In this document: piece by piece, positions 6,920-10,341 of the stretch
How the letters are laid out: every line of letters starts with the position of its first letter
How positions within the stretch are numbered: the first letter of the stretch is position 1
The notes under the pieces: model-generated
Databases searched by the model: none
What the model was told of the DNA's origin: nothing
What the model saw: the letters and a program-made list of their open reading frames with translations, nothing else
Source of the DNA: Woeseia sp.
Lineage (GTDB): Bacteria; Pseudomonadota; Gammaproteobacteria; Steroidobacterales; Woeseiaceae
NCBI GenBank assembly: GCA_003229095.1
Contig: QIHS01000310.1
Location: 1 to 10,341 of the forward strand
Direction: 5' to 3'
DNA length: 10,341 bases
Translations under genes and position numbers: made by a program

Positions 6920-7452
6920 CAGTCCACGTCGCCCTCGATCAGTGCGACGGCGGCATCCTGGTAGGTTTCGGCCAGTTGAGCGAAGGTGATACTACGATAC
7001 CCCGGGTCGTTAACATCGGGCGAGAGCGACGCCGTTCGATTCGCCGGGCCAAGCACCCCTGCAACAAATCTGGGTTGGCCACAATCTGCAGCACAGGCAT
7101 CCGCCGCTTCACGTGCGATTCGCGCGGCAGCGCTGTTTAACTCTACAACGAGCGACTGCAAGCCGTAGTCACCCATCGACGGTGCGTTTGCGTTAAACGT
7201 GTTGGTTTCAACGATGTCAGCACCAGACTCCAGGAACTGCGAGTGAATTTCCCGGATGACCTCGGGGCGGGTAATGGAGAGCAGATCGTTATTGCCCTTC
7301 AAATCCGAGTGCCAGTCTTTGAATCGTTCTCCGCGATAGTCGTCTTCGCCGAGACCGTAGGCCTGGATCATCGTGCCCATCGCACCATCAAGCAGCAGAA
7401 TTCTCTCTTGAAGTGCAAGATGTAAGGCCTCAATTCGTTGCTGTCTTTCCAT
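6919..7452 (-). CDS. metH: MetH fragment 1: N-terminal half of homocysteine-binding barrel
   Basis: These 177 residues begin MERQQRIEALHLALQERILLLDGAMGTMIQ and include DLLSITRPEVI, ADIVETNTFNAN and VAGVLGPANRTASLSPDV, all standard for the methionine synthase homocysteine-methyltransferase barrel. The frame ends at a TGA directly after EGDVD. The family continues there with two more hydrophobic residues before a VETIFDTLNAK segment, which lies in the next frame. The stop (6921-6919) and the next ATG (6919-6917) share one base (TGATG). The fragment lacks the zinc cysteines and cannot be active alone. Confidence 0.75.
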   Translation of the reverse strand: MERQQRIEALHLALQERILLLDGAMGTMIQAYGLGEDDYRGERFKDWHSDLKGNNDLLSITRPEVIREIHSQFLESGADIVETNTFNANAPSMGDYGLQSLVVELNSAAARIAREAADACAADCGQPRFVAGVLGPANRTASLSPDVNDPGYRSITFAQLAETYQDAAVALIEGDVD

Positions 7453-7464
7453 GACGGCTCCTTA
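7453..7464 (-). promoter_or_regulatory. metH ribosome binding site overlapping the metF stop codon
   Basis: On the minus strand the junction reads TAAGGAGCCGTC and then the metH ATG. The metF stop TAA is part of a strong AAGGAG Shine-Dalgarno, five bases before metH. This implies translational coupling and fixes the metH start. Confidence 0.85.
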
Positions 7465-8340
7465 GTCAGTTGCTTTTTGCGGTCGAACGCCAATCGCATG
7501 ACAAATGGCGAAGGCCAGTTCGTGGCGATTGAGCGTATAAAAATGAAATTCATCCACGCCTTCGCGCTTCAGCAAGGCGACCTGCTCGATCGCAACACTC
7601 GCCGCAATCAGTTTTCGGGTCTCCGGATCATCTTCGAGACCATCGAAACGATCGCGCAACCAGCCCGGTACACTTGCACCACACTGATCTGCAAATCGTT
7701 CAAGTTGCGGGAAGCGGGTGATCGGCAAAATGCCGGGAATCACTTGAGTGTCGATTCCGGCGTTCGCACACTGATCCCTGAAGCGCAGGTACTTGCTGAC
7801 GTCGAAGAAGAACTGCGTAATGGCTCTGGAGGCACCCGCATCCAACTTGCGCTTCAGGTTGTCGAGATCGCTGGCGGCGTTCTTTGCCTCCGGATGAATC
7901 TCTGGATAGGCCGCAACGGAAATATCGAAGTCTGCAATTTTTCGCAGTCCGGCAACAAGATCCGACGCATACGCGTAGCCTTCCGGATGCGGAACGTAGC
8001 GCGGCGCATCCCTGGGCGGGTCGCCGCGCAAAGCGACAAGATGACGTACACCCATATCCCAGTACTCGCGTGCGATGTCATCGACTTGTGCCTTGCTGGC
8101 GCCAACGCAGGTCAGATGTGGCGCCGCCGTCAAGTCTGTCTCCTGGCGAATTCTTGCCACCGCTGCGTGCGTGCGCTCACGCGTCGATCCGTCTGCACCG
8201 TAAGTCACTGACACGAAGCGTGGTTTAAGCACGGCAAGATGTTCGATTGACTGCCACATAGTCTTTTCCATCGCCCCGCTGGTCGGCGGAAAAAACTCGA
8301 AGGACACGTCAATCGGTTTTTTCTGTGCTGTTGTATTCAT
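7462..8340 (-). CDS. metF: 5,10-methylenetetrahydrofolate reductase
   Basis: MetF reduces 5,10-methylene-THF to 5-methyl-THF using FAD and a nicotinamide cofactor, supplying the methyl donor for MetH. The 292 residues are near the E. coli length of 296. Catalytic residues are visible at a constant offset of 13 from E. coli: Glu15 in SFEFFPP (E28), Thr46 in SVTYGA (T59) and Asp107 in LRGDPP (D120). ITQFFFDV and the closing EFHFYTLNR are also family hallmarks. The start is the ATG at 8340, which overlaps the stop of the upstream sahR frame (ATGA, 8337-8340). A longer in-frame start at 8439 would run through the sahR coding end and adds no conserved sequence. The gene is intact, unlike its two neighbours. 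Confidence 0.95.
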   Translation of the reverse strand: MNTTAQKKPIDVSFEFFPPTSGAMEKTMWQSIEHLAVLKPRFVSVTYGADGSTRERTHAAVARIRQETDLTAAPHLTCVGASKAQVDDIAREYWDMGVRHLVALRGDPPRDAPRYVPHPEGYAYASDLVAGLRKIADFDISVAAYPEIHPEAKNAASDLDNLKRKLDAGASRAITQFFFDVSKYLRFRDQCANAGIDTQVIPGILPITRFPQLERFADQCGASVPGWLRDRFDGLEDDPETRKLIAASVAIEQVALLKREGVDEFHFYTLNRHELAFAICHAIGVRPQKATD

Positions 8341-8645
8341 AATTGGTCCGGACTGGTGGCCACCGATACCAGCCAGGCAGGATTTTTCTTCGGCGCAAAC
8401 CTCGCCGGCGCCAGCCTCAGCCCGGCATCCCCGCTCCACTGCGCCAGTGAGGTCTGAATACCAGCTGCTGATCTTGTTGCAACGGATTCAAGAATAAAAA
8501 GGCGACCACCTGATCGCAGTAGTCGACGCGCTTCCTGCAATGCACGGACAGGATGAAGTGCATCAGTCAGTACATCGTCAATTATGATCGTATTGAATTC
8601 CTGATCCGCGAACGGCAATCGGTACATATCGCCTTTGCGCAGCAA
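8337..8645 (-). CDS. sahR: SahR fragment 2: C-terminal half of methyltransferase fold
   Basis: The frame continues the methyltransferase domain: RKGDMYRLPFADQEFNTIII, DDVLTDALHPVRALQEARRL, and RSGGRLFILES as the strand after the conserved glycine pair. It ends PAWLVSVATSPDQL. True coding reaches back to about 8657 (RNSELL), before the first start-like codon. It is the 3' part of sahR, not a separate methyltransferase. Confidence 0.7.
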   Translation of the reverse strand: MLRKGDMYRLPFADQEFNTIIIDDVLTDALHPVRALQEARRLLRSGGRLFILESVATRSAAGIQTSLAQWSGDAGLRLAPARFAPKKNPAWLVSVATSPDQL

Positions 8646-9214
8646 TTCGGAATTCCGGCGAGCAACAATTCGGCACGCGCAAGTTGTCTTGCACTCGCAT
8701 CGATGTCGACACCGACCACCCTGCTCGCACGACTCGCCAACAATTTGAGAATTGCGCCACGACCGCAGCCAACGTCAAGCAGATGCCCGATCGGTGCGGT
8801 CACCGTCAGATCGAGTATCACGCGGTGCAAGGCTCGGTCCGCTGAATCATCGCGAGGCTTCGTATCCGTTTCATCGACGCGTCGCACGCGCCGTTGTCGC
8901 AACAACTTCCTGTCAGACTCGAACTCCGGATCACCAGCAGGAATTAGCGCAAGCAATTGCAACAACGCAGCAGACGCGGCACGATTTCCAGGGACGCGGT
9001 AGAAAACACGCTTGCCATCTCGAAATCGGTCCAGAAGACCCACGTCGCAGAGTTGTTTGAGCTGTTGCGACACTCTTGGCTGACTAAGCCCTAGCACCTG
9101 GGTCAACTCCGATACGCTGCATTCACCTTGCTGGCACAACGCCACAAGGCGCAGGCGTGTCGGGTCACCCAGCGCTTTGAGCTGCAACAAAAGAGTCTGC
9201 GTAGAAGCTTTCAT
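8582..9214 (-). CDS. sahR: SahR fragment 1: ArsR-type winged helix and start of methyltransferase fold
   Basis: Residues 1-186 are true coding: MKASTQTLLLQLKALGDPTR opens the ArsR winged helix, and VSELTQVLGLSQPRVSQQL is the recognition region. No metal-binding CxC pair of the ArsR/SmtB metal sensors is evident, which fits sensing by the fused domain. After ARAELLLA the frame carries about 24 unrelated residues to a stop at 8582. The ATG at 9214 is chosen by family N-terminus. A TTG at 9247 is possible but would run through the promoter and operator. No Shine-Dalgarno precedes the ATG, so a near-leaderless message is suggested. Confidence 0.75.
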   Translation of the reverse strand: MKASTQTLLLQLKALGDPTRLRLVALCQQGECSVSELTQVLGLSQPRVSQQLKQLCDVGLLDRFRDGKRVFYRVPGNRAASAALLQLLALIPAGDPEFESDRKLLRQRRVRRVDETDTKPRDDSADRALHRVILDLTVTAPIGHLLDVGCGRGAILKLLASRASRVVGVDIDASARQLARAELLLAGIPNCCAKAICTDCRSRIRNSIRS

Positions 9215-9215
9215 C

Positions 9216-9233
9216 AATATATAAGGATATTTT
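9216..9233. promoter_or_regulatory. AT-rich palindrome, candidate SahR operator
   Basis: On the minus strand AAAATATCCTTATATATT contains ATAT-CCTT-ATAT with matching outer AA/TT. Read another way, it is AATAT-N6-ATATT. It sits one base before the sahR start codon and overlaps the predicted -10 box, a place where an ArsR-family repressor would block its own operon. The operator role is inferred from position and symmetry. I could not compare it with known SahR motifs. Confidence 0.5.
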
Positions 9234-9256
9234 AATGTGTACAGCAAAAGAGTCTA
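9229..9256 (-). promoter_or_regulatory. Probable sigma-70 promoter of sahR-metF-metH
   Basis: TAGACT (9256-9251) and TAAAAT (9234-9229), spaced by 16 bases, match the -35 and -10 consensus at four and five of six positions. Transcription would start near 9222, leaving a leader of only about eight bases before the ATG at 9214, with the AT-rich palindrome over the start site. Confidence 0.4.
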
Positions 9257-9279
9257 GCACAAAGACTGACAATGCGGCG

Positions 9280-9296
9280 TCCGAGTCGCTCTCGGA
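9280..9296. terminator. Hairpin downstream of gatB, weak terminator candidate
   Basis: TCCGAG-TCGCT-CTCGGA forms a perfect 6-bp stem with a five-base loop, about 63 bases after the gatB stop and upstream of the sahR promoter. On the minus strand it is followed by CGCCGCATTG rather than a T-run, so it is at best a weak or Rho-assisted terminator. Confidence 0.25.
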
Positions 9297-9358
9297 ATCA
9301 AAGATCAGCCAATCAAACCCGTAACCGATCTTACGCGCCAACGCATGAATTATGCGGG

Positions 9359-10341
9359 CTAAGAGAGTTTTCGCTTGATGATCTGGTTGACCTGGCCAGG
9401 ATTGGCTTTGCCCGCCGTTTCTTTCATGACCTGACCGACGAAAAACCCAAGCAGCTTGTCTTTGCCGCTTCGATATTCTTCTGCCTGTCCCGGGTTGGCG
9501 GCAATGACTGCATCGACGATTTTTTCAATCGCCGCAGAATCGGTGATTTGTACCAGGTTTTTCTCGGCGATAATTTCATCTGCACTGCCCTGACCTGACC
9601 ACATCGATTCGAAGACATCCTTCGCAATCTTTCCCGATATCGTGTTGTCAGCAATGCGATCGAGAAGACCTGCCAGTGCGTCCGCTGCGATCTTGCTGGC
9701 CTGAATTTCAAGCCCTTCTTTGTTCAACGAGGCCATGAGATCGCCGGTGATCCAATGCGCTGCTGTGGGTGCTTTGATACTGGTCGCGGCGACAACCGCT
9801 TCGAAGTAGTCGGCGAGTGCGCGACTGATTGTCAGCAAACCGGCATCGGCATCTTTCAGGCCGTACTGTTCAACGAAGCGTCTTTGCCGGGCGTCGGGCA
9901 ATTCAGGCAGTGTTTTGCGCACTGCTTCAACAAAGGCATCATCAAGTTCGACCGGCAGCAAGTCGGGATCGGGAAAATAGCGGTAATCGTTCGCCTCTTC
10001 CTTGGAGCGCATCGAACGCGTTTCGTTCTTGTCGGAATCGTAGAGCCGGGTTTCCTGGACAACTTTGCCGCCGTCCTCAATCAGTTCGATTTGTCGCTCA
10101 ATTTCGATGTTGATCGCTTTCTCGACATAACGAAACGAGTTCAGATTCTTGAGCTCTGCACGCGTACCCAGTTCCTGCTGACCGCGCGGTCGAACCGATA
10201 CGTTGGCATCGCAGCGAAACGAGCCCTCCTGCATATTGCCATCTGAAATCTCGAGGTAACGGACGATGGAGTGGATCTTGCGCATATAGGAGACGGCTTC
10301 TTTGGCCGAACTTAGCTCAGGCTCGGAGACAATTTCGAGCA
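9359..10341 (-). CDS. gatB: Aspartyl/glutamyl-tRNA(Asn/Gln) amidotransferase subunit B, C-terminal two-thirds
   Basis: GatB is the subunit of GatCAB that binds misacylated Glu-tRNA(Gln) or Asp-tRNA(Asn) and phosphorylates the side chain, so that ammonia from GatA can amidate it. About 326 residues are visible, starting LEIVSEPELSSAKEAVSYMR. The full family length is near 480, so the N-terminal third lies beyond the right edge. Clear motifs are GNMQEGSFRCDANVSVRP, TRAELKNLNSF, RSKEEANDYRYFPDPDL and the C-terminal YqeY-like tail with GQVMKETAGKANPGQVNQII, ending KRKLS. The frame is unbroken. gatB is usually last in gatC-gatA-gatB, so gatA should lie off the right edge. Confidence 0.95.
   Translation of the reverse strand, partial: LEIVSEPELSSAKEAVSYMRKIHSIVRYLEISDGNMQEGSFRCDANVSVRPRGQQELGTRAELKNLNSFRYVEKAINIEIERQIELIEDGGKVVQETRLYDSDKNETRSMRSKEEANDYRYFPDPDLLPVELDDAFVEAVRKTLPELPDARQRRFVEQYGLKDADAGLLTISRALADYFEAVVAATSIKAPTAAHWITGDLMASLNKEGLEIQASKIAADALAGLLDRIADNTISGKIAKDVFESMWSGQGSADEIIAEKNLVQITDSAAIEKIVDAVIAANPGQAEEYRSGKDKLLGFFVGQVMKETAGKANPGQVNQIIKRKLS

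Larger units (their letters stand above)
3772..7452 (-). pseudogene. metH: Cobalamin-dependent methionine synthase MetH, broken by three frame disruptions
   Basis: MetH transfers a methyl group from 5-methyltetrahydrofolate through cobalamin to homocysteine, giving methionine. All four modules are present in order: homocysteine/zinc domain, folate domain, cobalamin domain and AdoMet-binding reactivation domain. They are split over three frames by breaks near 6921 (about 4 bases missing), 6004 (about 13 missing) and 4728 (about 1 missing). Repaired on paper the protein is about 1232 residues against 1227 in E. coli. The cobalamin-ligand histidine falls at 759 as in E. coli, and the zinc cysteines at 248, 311 and 312, one above the E. 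coli positions. Only about six residues are lost. The start at 7452 follows TAAGGAG, in which the metF stop overlaps the ribosome binding site. As written, no full enzyme can be made. Assembly error is the leading explanation, recent pseudogene formation the alternative. Confidence 0.85.
8337..9214 (-). pseudogene. sahR: SahR-type ArsR regulator fused to methyltransferase fold, broken by a frameshift
   Basis: The gene encodes an N-terminal winged helix (about residues 12-75) joined to a C-terminal class I methyltransferase fold, with LLDVGCGRGA at 145-154 and acidic VGVDID at 167-172. In Proteobacteria this architecture, next to metF and metH, is SahR, a repressor of S-adenosylmethionine-cycle genes. 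There the methyltransferase fold serves as S-adenosylhomocysteine sensor and releases DNA when it binds. The frame breaks near 8657. One added base, for example a third C in GCCGG, would join LLLA to RNSELLRKGDMYRLPF and give about 292 residues, a sensible length. The stop overlaps the metF ATG. As written the sensor domain is cut after its second strand, which would impair regulation. Sequencing error in a short C-run is likely. A methyltransferase-regulator of different specificity cannot be excluded. Confidence 0.8.

Noticed and set aside
4725..6921. Programmed ribosomal frameshifting as explanation for the metH breaks
   Set aside because: No slippery heptamer of the X XXY YYZ kind is present at the junctions, and the breaks near 6004 and 6921 need about 13 and 4 extra bases, which slippage cannot supply.
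7438..8211. 257-codon open frame on the plus strand opposite metF
   Set aside because: It is antisense to an intact, strongly conserved metF, and its translation is arginine- and cysteine-rich without recognisable domains.
8341..8439. Longer metF start at 8439
   Set aside because: The extension overlaps the coding end of sahR and lacks MetF similarity. The ATGA overlap at 8337-8340 gives the natural start.
1..10341. Mobile element, CRISPR, tRNA or defence system
   Set aside because: No transposase or integrase motifs, terminal inverted repeats, spaced direct repeats or cloverleaf sequence were seen. The gene content is housekeeping.

Overview
The window looks like chromosomal core DNA of a gammaproteobacterium, possibly a marine or sediment lineage. 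The lineage is inferred from protein style only: a proteobacterial type IVa pilin with a sigma-54 promoter, SahR-type control of metF and metH, GatCAB-type tRNA amidation and the AguAB putrescine route. GC content is moderate throughout. I see no mobile element, CRISPR array, tRNA or rRNA, and no new defence or mobile system.

Layout. The left edge holds the 5' end of an MFS transporter on the minus strand. Divergent from it runs aguB-aguA (plus), which converts agmatine through N-carbamoylputrescine to putrescine. aguA converges on a minus-strand type IV pilin gene, whose upstream region carries a good sigma-54 (RpoN) promoter. About 350 bases on is a plus-strand gene for a secreted SIMPL-domain (YggE-like) protein. 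It converges, with a 9-nt gap, on the end of a long minus-strand methionine-cycle operon read right to left: sahR (ArsR-type regulator fused to a methyltransferase fold), metF (5,10-methylenetetrahydrofolate reductase) and metH (cobalamin-dependent methionine synthase). Upstream of that operon on the same strand is the 3' two-thirds of gatB, running off the right edge.

How the genes work together. MetF makes 5-methyltetrahydrofolate and MetH uses it to methylate homocysteine. SahR is the expected S-adenosylhomocysteine-responsive repressor, and an AT-rich palindrome lies against its start codon. The junctions sahR/metF (ATGA overlap) and metF/metH (TAAGGAG, stop and ribosome binding site overlapping) point to one transcript.

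The most unusual feature is that three conserved genes are broken by small frame disruptions: aguB once, sahR once, metH three times. All five fit a loss of 3k+1 bases (about 25, 1, 4, 13 and 1). Repaired on paper, MetH is about 1232 residues, with its cobalamin-ligand histidine at position 759 as in E. coli, so almost nothing has been lost. Sequencing or assembly error is the simplest explanation. Recent genuine decay would be biologically notable. The other genes (aguA, pilin, SIMPL, metF, and the visible parts of gatB and the MFS gene) are intact.
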